From Actinomadura citrea (GTDB taxonomy: Bacteria; Actinomycetota; Actinomycetes; Streptosporangiales; Streptosporangiaceae), in contig NZ_JACCBT010000001.1 in the NCBI RefSeq assembly GCF_013409045.1, forward strand, positions 5,456,001 to 5,520,000: 64,000 bases of DNA, in the 5' to 3' direction. Below the pieces are notes generated by a model, which did not search any database, was not told the origin of the DNA, and was given only the letters and a program-made list of their open reading frames with translations. Position 1 is the stretch's first letter. The number at the start of each line of letters is the position of its first letter. A program made the translations under genes and the position numbers. Of this stretch, positions 9,427 to 18,644 are shown in pieces.

Positions 9427-9483
9427 CCAACTCACGAGTTGGAGTTTGTCGCAGGAGAGCCGAAATTCCAACTCGCCAGTTGG
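9427..9483. promoter_or_regulatory. Duplicated TetR operator
   Basis: Two 16-bp boxes, CCAACTCACGAGTTGG at 9427-9442 and CCAACTCGCCAGTTGG at 9468-9483, each an inverted repeat and both preceded by AATT. They are 41 bp apart, about four helix turns, in the only space between the divergent membrane-protein and TetR genes. The second box lies immediately upstream of a TACGCT -10 element for the regulator. Confidence 0.8.
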
Positions 9484-9504
9484 GATCTGCTGTACGCTCA
9501 GGTC

Positions 9505-10098
9505 ATGGCGTGGGACACCGCGAAGACCAAGCGGCTCATACTGGACGCCGCGGTCAGCGAGTTCGCCGCCTACGGGCCCGAGGCGGCCCGCATGGACCGG
9601 ATCGCCGCCACGGCCGGGGTGAACAAGGAACGGATCTACTCCTACTTCGGCAACAAACGACAGATGTTCGCGATCGTGCTGACCACGGAACTGGAACGCC
9701 TGGCCATGGCCGTGCCGCTGGACGAGAAGGCGGCCGGCGACCTGGGCGAGTACGCCGGGCAGGTCTTCGACTACCACCGCGCGCATCCGCACTTCGTCCG
9801 GCTGCTGCACTGGGAGGGCCTGCACACCACCGAAGGCGAGCCGGTGGTGGCCGAGGAGGAGCGGACCGCGCACTACGCCGAGAAGATCGCAGCACTGGCC
9901 AGGACCCAGGAATCGGGGCGCCTGGACACCCGGCTCGCACCGCGGGAACTGCTGTACTCCGTCATCGTCCTGGCCGGCTGGTGGTTCGCCACCCCGCAAC
10001 TCCGACGGATGCTGATGCCCGACCTCGACAACGACCCCGACGGCCAGCGCGCCGCGCTCGTCCGCCTCGTCCGCCATCTCAGCGGCGACGCGAAATGA
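9505..10098 (+). CDS. TetR-family regulator
   Basis: 197 aa from ATG 9505. The helix-turn-helix is in residues 10-55 (MDRIAATAGVNKERIYSYFGNK), followed by an all-helical ligand domain. The start fits the family length; longer frames upstream would run through the operators. A TACGCT element ends 7 bp before the ATG, so the transcript may be leaderless. It most likely represses itself and the divergent small membrane protein. Ligand unknown. Confidence 0.85.
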   Translation: MAWDTAKTKRLILDAAVSEFAAYGPEAARMDRIAATAGVNKERIYSYFGNKRQMFAIVLTTELERLAMAVPLDEKAAGDLGEYAGQVFDYHRAHPHFVRLLHWEGLHTTEGEPVVAEEERTAHYAEKIAALARTQESGRLDTRLAPRELLYSVIVLAGWWFATPQLRRMLMPDLDNDPDGQRAALVRLVRHLSGDAK

Positions 10099-10280
10099 CG
10101 CCCACCGGGGCGGTGGTCAGGCGCCGGGAACGGCCAGGCCGCCGGCCCGGCAGGCGATGACACGCAGGTGCGCGCGCTCCGAGGATCCCGACGCTCTCCA
10201 GCCCACGCGTCGCAGCAATCAAGAACCTGAAACCGGAGACCTCGTGGCCAGCCTGCGGGCTGTCCCGTAACTGTTGGTCG

Positions 10281-10694
10281 TCACCGGGCGGCGGTGTGCA
10301 GGTCCCGGATGTACCAGTCGAACCGTGTGCCGTCCTTGCCGTGCGTCGGCTTGCTGGGGGTGAACCCTGCCCGCCGCGCGACTGCGGCGGATGCGGGATT
10401 CTCCGGCTCCACCTGGCCGTAGGCGACATTCACCTGGCCGGGCGCCAGACCTTCTCCTGAGAACCGCAAGTCGATCGTGCCCGCGAGCACCTCGTCAGCA
10501 CCCATCCGGATACCGAACGCGCGCAGTGGCCCGGAGGTGTCCCACTGCTCCCGGCAGTGCCGGAAGTACGCTCTGATGCCCTCCCGCGTGCCGGGACCGC
10601 CGTTGAGCCAACGAACGAGCAACTCGTCCTCCCCCGCGAGGTGCGCCTCCGCATCGTCCAGGCGCAGGGGGGACAGAGTGACGATCCCGTCGGA
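10281..10694 (-). pseudogene. GNAT acetyltransferase with lost start and internal deletion
   Basis: The leftward frame reads DGIVTLSPLRLDDAEAHLAG, the usual N-terminus of a GNAT enzyme, but a TAG lies two codons before it and there is no start codon in the N-terminal stretch. Later NVAYG is joined directly to QVEPENPASAAVARRAGF. In the family about 30 residues with the acetyl-CoA pyrophosphate loop (R/QxxGxG/A) lie between these. The product would therefore lack its cofactor site. A shorter frame from an ATG at 10622 (113 aa) is open but would be inactive. Confidence 0.75.
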
Positions 10695-10787
10695 CTACTT
10701 CAGCTCATGCATCCGGTGATTCTCGACGCCAGAGCCGCGCCGCACCATCGGGTGACGCGTCCGCATCGCCGCTAGGCAGGCAGGGAA

Positions 10788-10815
10788 GTGGCCCCCGGGA
10801 AGTCCCGGGGGCCAC
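10788..10815. terminator. Hairpin
   Basis: Perfect 12-bp stem GTGGCCCCCGGG / CCCGGGGGCCAC with a 4-nt loop, about 50 bp beyond the stop of the leftward trehalose-phosphatase-like gene. Confidence 0.75.
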
Positions 10816-10863
10816 AGGCGGAACGGCGACGGCCCGGCAGTCGGATCGACTACGGAGCCGGCG

Positions 10864-11739
10864 CTATCGGACGGGTGCGTCCCCCAACGCCCGGATGAGC
10901 GGAAGAACGCCCCGCGGCGGGCTGGGCACGAACAGGTCGACCCCCTCCCGCAGGTTGCGAACACCCACCTTGAAGGTCGGGATGCCCTCCTCGCGGCGCA
11001 GCCGGTCGAGCTCGCCCATGATCACCCTGTCGGGCGCGTCGCCCGCATCCATGATCACGGAGGGCTCGAACGGAACGCACTCCTTGAGGATCCGCCGGAG
11101 CGCGACCCTCTTGTCGAGTCCCGCGGGCGCGACCTTGACCACGCCGCGGTCCTGCATCAGCTTCAGATCCCCGGCGGCCGCGGTGACATCCGTGAGCTCG
11201 CGGACCAGCCGCTCGACCACCTTCCGATCGGTGCCCACCGGATAGCGGAGGACGAGCGAATGAGACCTGGCGTAGATGCACTCGGGGTTCAGACGGAGTT
11301 CCGTCACCAGCTCGTGCACCTTGTCGTAGACCAGGCTCAGCCCGGACGAGGGCGGCACCAGCTCGCGGTGGGTCTGCTTCTGCCAGTCCCAGTGCTCGCA
11401 GGCGAGCTGCCCCCAGACATGGCAGCCGGGGACGGCCAGGCCGATCTCACTGACCTGGTAGCACGGCCATCCCGTCAGAACCCCATTGACGGCGTACCGT
11501 TCCCCCATTCGGGGGAGCTCCCGACGAACGTCGGAGTCGAGCTGCGGCATTCCATTGAGCGGGGAGAGCTCCTGGGCCGCCCCGTTGAGGTCCCACAGCA
11601 GGACGGCACGCTCGGGGCACTCCATGAGAGCGTCCCAGCCTTCCCGTCCCTCATCCGTTCGGATGACGGAACGCACGTCTCCTCCCGTGTAGAGAGGAAC
11701 ATATTGTCGGATGCGCGAGTTCTCGCATGCCGAATCCAT
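10864..11739 (-). CDS. Trehalose-6-phosphate phosphatase-like pseudoenzyme (HAD fold)
   Basis: About 291 aa from ATG 11739, preceded by GGGGAAA; an in-frame ATG at 11886 would add 49 residues unlike the family. Segments align in order with OtsB: WDLNGAAQELSP for the DxDGT motif, LTGW for SGR, PGCHVWG for AGxHG, VKVAPAGLDKRVALRRIL for the ElxPxGxdKGxAl segment and DAGDAPDRV for GDDxTDE. The nucleophile Asp is kept, but the second Asp is Asn, and the Arg of SGR, the Lys/Glu phosphate ligands and the paired metal Asp/Glu are lost. Known: DxD is needed for HAD phosphatase turnover. Inferred: a catalytically dead, perhaps sugar-binding or regulatory protein. No otsA nearby. Confidence 0.7.
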   Translation of the reverse strand: MDSACENSRIRQYVPLYTGGDVRSVIRTDEGREGWDALMECPERAVLLWDLNGAAQELSPLNGMPQLDSDVRRELPRMGERYAVNGVLTGWPCYQVSEIGLAVPGCHVWGQLACEHWDWQKQTHRELVPPSSGLSLVYDKVHELVTELRLNPECIYARSHSLVLRYPVGTDRKVVERLVRELTDVTAAAGDLKLMQDRGVVKVAPAGLDKRVALRRILKECVPFEPSVIMDAGDAPDRVIMGELDRLRREEGIPTFKVGVRNLREGVDLFVPSPPRGVLPLIRALGDAPVR

Positions 11740-12593
11740 GGTTTTTCCCCATTCTTGTTTGCTTCGTGGCAACCCTTTTCTGCTTCGCCACGACTGAAAC
11801 CGTCCGCCGTTCAGGACGAGGCGCAAGCGCCGCCGAGAGGGCGCCAGACAATGATCTTGATCGAGCCCCCCGAAGCCCTGGTCCATTAATCAATTACGGT
11901 TAGGAGATTGGAGATTAAAGCCCTGGTCGGCGCACCGGTCGCGGTTCTGGGGCCCCCACCCCTGACACCCGCCGAAATGGCCGGCACACGCCGTCGGTCC
12001 AGCTCGCCCGGGGAACGCCCCGAGCCCTCCATGAGTGAAGGGCGCTCGTCCACGCTGGTCAGCGGCAGGGCTCGGGCCTGCCGAGGACGGACCAGAGCAT
12101 GCTGACGCCTCCGGTGAACCACTGGCTGTAGGACGGCCAGCACGCCGTCTCGATCGCCCGCTCCGCACGAGCTCGGCTGCACACCCACTCCGGTACCGAG
12201 TTCAGTGACTTGGGGACGCGGTCGAGGAATGGTTGTCCAAGGGCTCAAGGGACGTGACGCCCAAAAGCTCACCACCAACCGCATAGGTCGCGCACAACGT
12301 GGCGGAACCCGTCACGACGCCTCAAGGGAGGGCCGGGCGGCCGAGCAAGGCACTCAGCTCGCCCAGGCCACCGCCGTCCTGGAAAGGCCGAGTCGTCCCC
12401 ACTGCACGCCTGCGTGGTGCTCAGAGCAAGCCTTATCTCGACACCGCCGCAGGCCGGAAGGCTTCCTTCGCCCCACCACAGCGCACCCCAGGAAAGATCG
12501 AGTCCGTTGCGATCTCCCACGAGTAACGCCCCGCTGCCATCGCCCCCGGGCCACGCTCGTCGTCGGCGTCGACACTGGACCAGATGGTTCCCG
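11740..12593. other. Intergenic, no gene recognised
   Basis: No reading frame here has a recognisable product. It includes an AT-rich spot near 11886-11910 that could hold the promoter of the leftward gene, and one copy of a diverged 85-bp repeat at 12443-12527. Confidence 0.5.
12443..12527 (+). repeat. Diverged 85-bp dispersed repeat, copy 1
   Basis: The block ACCGCCGCAGG at 12443-12453 and a 34-bp block at 12494-12527 (starting AAGATCGAGTC, ending CACGAGTAAC) recur at 31540-31625 with the same order, orientation and spacing to within 1 bp; the 34-bp blocks differ at two positions. Confidence 0.65.
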
Positions 12594-13418
12594 CTACGAA
12601 GCCGTTGCCTGTACGGCGACGGCGATCGGCTCGAGCCCCGCGATCAGCTCGTCGAGTTCGTCGACGCTGAGCACGTCGTACGCCTGCACCGCCAGCTCGT
12701 CGGTGAGGGCCTCGATCCGCTCCTTGATCTCTCGGCCGGCGTCGGTGAACCCGCCGGCGGCGTCCACGAGCCCACGGCCGCGCAGCCCGTCGACGACGGC
12801 GGCCAACTGCGCCTTGGGCAGATGGTGGATCCGGCCGAACTCCTCCGCCCTCATCCCGAGGGACAAAGCCATGAGGACGTGGGCTTCGGTGCCGCCGATG
12901 CCGTGGGCGACGAGGGCGATGTTGTGGCCGTCCCCGCGGTGCTCGCGCAGCAGCGTCGCCGCATGCCAGAGCCTGGCCACCGGCTCCTCGGGCACCTCAA
13001 GCGCTCGGAGCCCGGCGTACAGCGCCCGGCCCTCGGTCGGCGCGCTGACCGCGGCTCGGGTGGCCAGATCGGCGACCCGCACCAGACCGGCGGAGTCGGC
13101 GAGTTCCCCGATCCTCAGCCTCAGCGCGGCGGCGCTGCCCCGCTCGCGCACGGCGAGCGCCTCCTGCGGGGTGATCTTCCCCCAGACCCACGGGATGTGC
13201 CGCGCCACCTCGCCGTCGGCGAAGTTGTAGAAGACCGCGTGCACGACCTCGGCCGGTGCCAGGCCCAGCGGCGCGGCCCGGCCTGCGAAGTATCCATCCC
13301 AGTAGCTGCGCATGCCGAGGGCCAGGAACTCCTCGTTCGGCACCTCGGAGAAGGTGATGGCGCCGATCGGCTCGACGAGCTCGGACATCCGGTGGACCTT
13401 GGCCAGTGGGTGCGACAT
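12594..13418 (-). CDS. SCO6745-type helical protein
   Basis: 274 aa beginning MSHPLAKVHRMSELVEPIGAITF. It resembles the conserved actinomycete family called SCO6745: an N-terminal PIGAITFSEVPNEEFLALGMRSYWDGYFAGRAAPLG segment type, a HIPWVW motif, and a C-terminal winged-helix portion (AEEFGRIHHLPKAQLAAVVDGLRGRGLVD). Members are soluble; no biochemical role is established to my knowledge. It is a single gene. The C-terminal half looks like a MarR-like winged helix without an obvious DNA target here. Confidence 0.75.
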   Translation of the reverse strand: MSHPLAKVHRMSELVEPIGAITFSEVPNEEFLALGMRSYWDGYFAGRAAPLGLAPAEVVHAVFYNFADGEVARHIPWVWGKITPQEALAVRERGSAAALRLRIGELADSAGLVRVADLATRAAVSAPTEGRALYAGLRALEVPEEPVARLWHAATLLREHRGDGHNIALVAHGIGGTEAHVLMALSLGMRAEEFGRIHHLPKAQLAAVVDGLRGRGLVDAAGGFTDAGREIKERIEALTDELAVQAYDVLSVDELDELIAGLEPIAVAVQATAS

Positions 13419-13688
13419 CGGTCAGCATCTCCCGTGATCGTGACGGCGCCCGTGTGGGCGGCCCTTCACTCTTGCTACGAACAACGCGGCCCTGATCCGA
13501 CATCGCCTCCCGGATTTCCTGAGGACCCGTGCGGTTCCACGCCCCGGCGGTTGAAGTGACGTGGCCGATGGGGTCTGTGCCGCTGACCGGCAGCCGCCAT
13601 CCCCTCACTCACCCGCCACCCAGCACCGAGGACGGCAGCCGGCGGTGGCGGTGTCGATGTCGTACTGCCCGCGCGGCCGCCCCGTACC

Positions 13689-14423
13689 TCAGGTCCGCGG
13701 ACCGGCCTCCAGCAGAACGGCGAGCTCACCGAACCCGCGCACGACCAGGTCACTTTCCACGTCGTCCGCTCGGTCGGCGGTGACAGAGGGCCCCTTCTCC
13801 AGCGGACGCTCCAGGAACGCGGTGGCGAGCCCGGCCTCCCTGGCGCCGTCGATGTCCCACTTGTGCGCGGCGACCATCAGCACCTCCGCCGGGTCGACGT
13901 CCAGCAGCCGCACGGCGGTCAGGTACGCCTCCGGCTCGGGCTTGTACGTGCGGGCGAGCTCTGCCGACAAGATGCAGTCGAACGGCAGCCCCGCCCCCTT
14001 GACCAGGTTCGTCAGCAGGGCGAACCCGCCGTTGGACAGCGCCGCCACCACGTACCTCTCCCGCAGCCCGGCCAGGCCGTCCACCGAGTCCTCCCACGCG
14101 GGCAGGCGATGCCAGGCCCGGACGAGCCGCCGCCGCGCGCCCTCGTCGAAAGCGTCCGCGACACCGCGCAGCTCCAGCAGCTCGTCGAGCGACTCCCGGT
14201 GCAGCGTGTCGAGGTACACCCACTCCCGCTCACCTCCGCTGACCCGCTGCATCGACGGCAGGTACCGCTCGCGCCAATCGTCGGCGAAGGCCCCGCCCTC
14301 CAACGCGACACCGCGCTCCGCAGCGATCGCCGCCACCTGTCTGGCGACCCCCGTCCGCCAGTCAACGGTCGTCCCGAAGATGTCGCAGGCCACTACCCGG
14401 ATCGCTCCAACGTCGAAGCCCAC
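13689..14423 (-). CDS. HAD-superfamily hydrolase, haloacid dehalogenase type II-like
   Basis: 244 aa from a GTG at 14423 with AAGGAGG five bases upstream. The catalytic loop is CDIFGTTVDW (Asp near residue 13), motif II is ALSNGG, motif III is the Lys in YKPEPEAY and motif IV is AAHKWDIDGA, the usual order for L-2-haloacid dehalogenase type II enzymes. The family normally has FDxFGTLxDW and AHxxDL; both are close. Substrate could be a 2-haloacid or a phosphate ester. Single gene with no linked transporter. Confidence 0.85.
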   Translation of the reverse strand: MGFDVGAIRVVACDIFGTTVDWRTGVARQVAAIAAERGVALEGGAFADDWRERYLPSMQRVSGGEREWVYLDTLHRESLDELLELRGVADAFDEGARRRLVRAWHRLPAWEDSVDGLAGLRERYVVAALSNGGFALLTNLVKGAGLPFDCILSAELARTYKPEPEAYLTAVRLLDVDPAEVLMVAAHKWDIDGAREAGLATAFLERPLEKGPSVTADRADDVESDLVVRGFGELAVLLEAGPRT

Positions 14424-14601
14424 TGGTACCTCCTTCGCCCAGGAGCGCCCGGTCGGTGCCCCACCTCAGTCCTAACACGCCTGTCCTGGGCGGCAGGCTT
14501 CTACCAGAAGTAGAACTGAGCCCCTGCGCGAAAAGGCAACTCAGCCCGAATTCACAGAGCCTCCCGGTCATGGCGTCGATCCACGACAGCGACCCGAACA
14601 C

Positions 14602-14874
14602 TTGAGCCAAACGCACCCGGCGAGCACGATCCGAAGAACCATGCTCGTCCGGCGGCGCGCTCGCGGACGACGCCGGCGAGGTCGAGCCGCCGGAGTGCTT
14701 GAGGTCAGCAACATCAACGCCCCCGCGATCAGCGCCTCCCTGCGGATGGGCTTCGCCTTCTGCGGGCTGGACACCGGGCTCCACGGCGGCACCGAGTCGG
14801 CCGGCGAGCAAGCACGAGCACCGCCAGGACGCGGACGCGCGAGCTTTGGCGCGGGACGGGCGGACCAGATGTAG
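14602..14874 (+). pseudogene. C-terminal fragment of a GNAT acetyltransferase
   Basis: In one frame from about 14692 the sequence LEVSNINAPAISASLRMGF and then CGLDTGLHGGTESAGEQA match the last 40 residues of GNAT enzymes (family pattern NxNAPAIxAYRRMGFxLCGLDTALYDGT). The upstream part lacks the first two thirds of the domain and is Arg-rich noise. No intact gene lies between 14424 and 15034. Confidence 0.65.
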
Positions 14875-15034
14875 TCCGACTCAAGGCAGCCGACGAAAAA
14901 GGTTGTTGCCGAGCTCGCGGCCCCGCCCCCAGACCACCAGCAGGTCGTTGCAGTTGCCGCGCCGGGTGGCCTACCGAGGTCCGCATGGCTGACGACGGCC
15001 ACCCACCACTACCGGCAGGGCCGCGATTACCGGT

Positions 15035-16750
15035 TCAGTCATGTGCTGCCGGTGTTAGGGAAGCGTTCCAGAAATCGGCGTAGCGGCCGGCGCGGCGGAG
15101 GAGCTCGTCGTGGCGTCCTTCTTCCACGATCCGGCCGCCGTCGAGAAAGGCGATGCGGTCGGCGCGTTGGACGGTTCGCATCCGGTGCGCGACCATCACG
15201 ACCGTCCGGTCGGCCATCAGGCGTTCGATGCCGTCGTGGACAGCTGCCTCGTTCACCGGGTCCAGTGCGGAGGTGACCTCGTCCAGGAGCACGATGGGCG
15301 CGTTCTTCAGCAGGGCCCGCGCGATCGAGACGCGCTGGCGTTCACCGCCGGACAGCAGCGTGCCGCCCTCGCCGACATGTGCCGCCCAGCCGCCGGGCAG
15401 CCGCTCGATCACCTCGTCCAGCCGCGCGGCGCTCGCCGCCGCCCGTACCTCGGCTTCGGAGGCGTCGGGGCGGCCGAGCCGCACGTTCTCCTCGATCGTG
15501 CCGTCGAAGAGGAAGACGTCCTGGAAGACGATGGAGATCTGCGCCATCAACGCCTCGGTGCCGATGGCGCGCACGTCCACGCCGCCCACGCGCACCGCGC
15601 CCGCGTCCACGTCGTAGAACCGCGCGAGCAGTTGCAGGAGGGTGCTTTTGCCCGCGCCTGAGGGACCGACCACGGCGAGCCGGTGTCCCTCGGGCACGGA
15701 CAACGACAGATCGTCGAACACCGTGCGGTCGCCATGCTGGAAGGCGACGGACTCCAGTTCCAAGCCATGGCCCACCGGCTGGATCGGTTCCGGTGCTTCC
15801 GGCAGCGGCTCGGTGTGCAGGACCGCGTCGAGTCTGGCCAGTTCGGAGCGCGCGCTTCGGAGTTTGCCGCCGATGTCGGCCAACGACAGCAGGGGATCGG
15901 CGCAGCGGGCGGCCAGCACCAGGATCGCCAGCACCTCTGCCGCGCCGATGGCCCCGCCGAGCGCGAGGTAAGTGCCCAGCACCAGCAGCACGGTGAACAT
16001 CGCCTGCACCACGAGCGTCAAGCCGATCATGCCGGGCAACACCGACAGCACGGTACGGCGGGACGCGCGCTGAAGTTCCCGAAGCGAGTCGTCGAGCAAC
16101 GCGAAGCGTTGGGCGCTCCGGCCGCCCGCGCGCAGCACCGGTTGAGCCTGGAGGTATTCGATGACCCGCCCGGTGGCCTCGGTGTCACGTTCGTGGCGGT
16201 CGGCGTCGCCCGCGGCCATCGAACGGCCGGTCCAGATCTGGATCGCCGCCACGAGCGGTACGGCGACCAGCGCGGCCAGCCCCAGCTGCCAGTTGAAGGC
16301 GAGCATCACGACGACGATCGTGGCGGGGGTGGCGAGGGCGGAGATGTAGGGTCCCAGCAGATGCGCGATCACGCCCATCGTCTGCAACACGCCCTGGCCG
16401 GCCAGGACGGACACCTCTCCGACTCGGCCGGTGCTGTACCAGCCGAGGGGCAGCCGGGCCAGGTGGTCGCCGAGACGGTGGTACATGCCGCGCAACAGCG
16501 TGGTTCCGGCGCGGAAGCCGAACAGGTCACTGACATAGCGCAGCACCGCGTAGACCGTGACCGCGCCTCCGAACGCGATCAGCCAGGGCAGCGCGTCTTC
16601 GGGGTCGCTGCCGAACAGGGCCCGCAGCACGGGAACCAGCAAGGCGTAGGACAAACCCTCGACGATCGCGGTGATCGTCATCAGGGCCACGGTGCGACGC
16701 ACTGGCCGGGCGTGATCGTGGCCCAGGACGCGCAGCAGCATGCGGATCAT
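15035..16750 (-). CDS. ABC half-transporter, permease-ATPase, second subunit
   Basis: 571 aa: an N-terminal six-helix exporter-type membrane domain (residues 1-310) and a C-terminal ATPase with Walker A GPSGAGKST, Q-loop FQDVFLFDG, signature LLSGGERQR, Walker B IVLLDEVTSALDP and the H-loop His in VAHRM. The start ATG overlaps the stop of the preceding ABC gene as ATGA, so the two are co-translated and surely form a heterodimer. Architecture and order resemble IrtAB/YbtPQ siderophore importers, which use an exporter fold for uptake. No siderophore synthesis or ferric reductase domain is visible, so the cargo remains open. Confidence 0.9.
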   Translation of the reverse strand: MIRMLLRVLGHDHARPVRRTVALMTITAIVEGLSYALLVPVLRALFGSDPEDALPWLIAFGGAVTVYAVLRYVSDLFGFRAGTTLLRGMYHRLGDHLARLPLGWYSTGRVGEVSVLAGQGVLQTMGVIAHLLGPYISALATPATIVVVMLAFNWQLGLAALVAVPLVAAIQIWTGRSMAAGDADRHERDTEATGRVIEYLQAQPVLRAGGRSAQRFALLDDSLRELQRASRRTVLSVLPGMIGLTLVVQAMFTVLLVLGTYLALGGAIGAAEVLAILVLAARCADPLLSLADIGGKLRSARSELARLDAVLHTEPLPEAPEPIQPVGHGLELESVAFQHGDRTVFDDLSLSVPEGHRLAVVGPSGAGKSTLLQLLARFYDVDAGAVRVGGVDVRAIGTEALMAQISIVFQDVFLFDGTIEENVRLGRPDASEAEVRAAASAARLDEVIERLPGGWAAHVGEGGTLLSGGERQRVSIARALLKNAPIVLLDEVTSALDPVNEAAVHDGIERLMADRTVVMVAHRMRTVQRADRIAFLDGGRIVEEGRHDELLRRAGRYADFWNASLTPAAHD

Positions 16751-18534
16751 CGGTACTCCTTGGATTGCCAGAAGGCGGCGAACTTTCCGCTCTCCGCCAG
16801 AAGGTCGGCGGGCCTGCCCTGTTCGACGATCGACCCGTGGTCCAGCAGAACGGCGGTGTGGGCGTCGGCGACCGTCTCCAGGCGGTGGGCGATGACCAGG
16901 ATCGTGCGATCGCCCTCCAGCGCCGCCAATGCCTGCCGTACCGCCTGCTCGGTCTGCGGGTCGGCGAAGGCGGTCGCCTCGTCCAGTACCAGGACGGGCG
17001 TGTCGGCGAGCAGGGCGCGGGCGAGTGCGATCCGCTGCGTCTCGCCGCCCGACAGCCCGGCCTCCTGCCCGAGCACCGTGTCGTAGCCGTGCGGTAGTTC
17101 GAGAATCCGATCGTGGATGTTCGCCATCCGGGCTGCGTGCATCACCTCGTCGAGGTCGGCATGCGGTACGGCCAGCGCGATGTTGTCCGCAACCGAAGCG
17201 CGCAGTAGGCGCACGTCCTGGAAGACGAAGGAGACCATCCGGTAGAGGTCATGACTGCTGAGCTCGCGCAGATCGACGCCGCCCAGGGTGACCGAACCGT
17301 GAGTCGGGTCGAAGAAGCGCGGCAGCAACTGGACCAGCGTGGACTTGCCGCTGCCCGAGGGCCCGACGATCGCGGTGACCGTGCCCGGTTCGAGGACCAG
17401 GTCGATCCCGCGCAGTACCTCGCGATCGTCTTGATAGCCGAAGCGGACGCCACGCAGTTCCAGCCGGTGGCCCTGCGGCGGGATCGGGTGCGCGGGCTCC
17501 GGCAGCGGCGCCACCTCGAGCACGTTCCGGATCCTGCCGATCGCGCGCCTGGCGGTCTGCAGGTCGTCGAAGCTGTGGGCGATGAGGGCTTCCACCGGAG
17601 CGGTCAGGCCCAGTCCCAGCAGCAGGAAGGGCAGCAGGTCGGCCGGGGGCAGGCCACCGGTCGTGATCAGGGCGGTGCCGCCGATCAGGACGACCAGCAG
17701 CACGAACGGCGGAGACAGCACCGTTTGCATTCCGGCGGCGATCACGGAGAGGCCGCGAACGAAGCGGTAGAAGACGCCGACGAAATCGTCGGTGGCCGTG
17801 CGGAACCTGCGGTGGGCGCGCCCGGCGGCGCCGAACGCCTTGACCACCGAGATGCCCTGGACGAACTCGACGGCGGAACTGGCGATCTGCGCCATGGCCG
17901 CATCGAACTGCTTCTCCTCGCGCAGCCGGGCCGGGGTCATCATCAGCGGGACGTGCGCCACTGCCAGCGTCACCGGGATCAGCGTGATCAACGTGAGCCG
18001 CCAGTCGATGGTGAACAGGTAGACCAGCGAGATCAGTGGCACCACGAACGCGGCGATGAGCTCGCCGGGGGCGTGGGCGATGAACGGGTGCACGGCGCTG
18101 ACGTCCTCGCCCACCACCTTGGTCAGCTCGCCGGTCCGGCGCCGGGAGAACCAGCCGATCGGCACGCGTCCCAGCCGCGCGGCCAGTCGCCGGCGAAGGG
18201 CCAGTTGGACCCGGCCGTCAAGGAGGTGTCCGATTCCAGATGATGCGGCCGTGAACAGCAGCCGGACGAACAGACCGGCCGCGCCGGCGATCGCGACGAA
18301 CCAGGCATGGTCGTGATCGATCGGGCCGGGCGCCAGCAGGCTGCGCCCCAGTTCGGCGACCGCCAGCAGCGGTGCCAGGCCCGCGACGGCGCCGATCACC
18401 TGCAGGACGACAACGGCGGCGAAGCTCCATCGGTAGGGGCGCAGCAGCCCCGCCACGGACCGTCCCACCGTGTCATCGGCGTCCGGGGAGGGTGGGGGCT
18501 GCTCCCTCGTCGGCGCCAAGTCGGTCGTGGTCAT
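16747..18534 (-). CDS. ABC half-transporter, permease-ATPase, first subunit (IrtA/YbtP-like)
   Basis: 595 aa from ATG 18534 (MTTTDLAPTREQ), chosen because the frame further upstream overlaps the serine hydrolase gene antiparallel context and is Arg-rich noise. Membrane domain in residues 25-330, ATPase domain with GPSGSGKST, FQDVRLLRA, LSGGETQR and LVLDEATAFADP. The DEATAFADP form of Walker B is characteristic of siderophore-import half-transporters such as IrtA and YbtP, where the usual DEATSALD is altered. The gene follows the serine hydrolase by about 110 bp on the same strand and probably shares its promoter. Confidence 0.9.
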   Translation of the reverse strand: MTTTDLAPTREQPPPSPDADDTVGRSVAGLLRPYRWSFAAVVVLQVIGAVAGLAPLLAVAELGRSLLAPGPIDHDHAWFVAIAGAAGLFVRLLFTAASSGIGHLLDGRVQLALRRRLAARLGRVPIGWFSRRRTGELTKVVGEDVSAVHPFIAHAPGELIAAFVVPLISLVYLFTIDWRLTLITLIPVTLAVAHVPLMMTPARLREEKQFDAAMAQIASSAVEFVQGISVVKAFGAAGRAHRRFRTATDDFVGVFYRFVRGLSVIAAGMQTVLSPPFVLLVVLIGGTALITTGGLPPADLLPFLLLGLGLTAPVEALIAHSFDDLQTARRAIGRIRNVLEVAPLPEPAHPIPPQGHRLELRGVRFGYQDDREVLRGIDLVLEPGTVTAIVGPSGSGKSTLVQLLPRFFDPTHGSVTLGGVDLRELSSHDLYRMVSFVFQDVRLLRASVADNIALAVPHADLDEVMHAARMANIHDRILELPHGYDTVLGQEAGLSGGETQRIALARALLADTPVLVLDEATAFADPQTEQAVRQALAALEGDRTILVIAHRLETVADAHTAVLLDHGSIVEQGRPADLLAESGKFAAFWQSKEYR

Positions 18535-18644
18535 CGCTCTCCTGTCCTGGTGAACCCTCGTCAGCCGGACGACGACATCGCCGGCCCGCCCCTCCCCTGC
18601 CGGCATGCTCGTCGGCTTGGCGAAAGGGACTCTCCCCGGCCCGA

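Noticed and set aside
11886..11886. Start of the trehalose-phosphatase-like gene at 11886
   Set aside because: The 49 extra residues have no family counterpart and the ribosome site lies before 11739.
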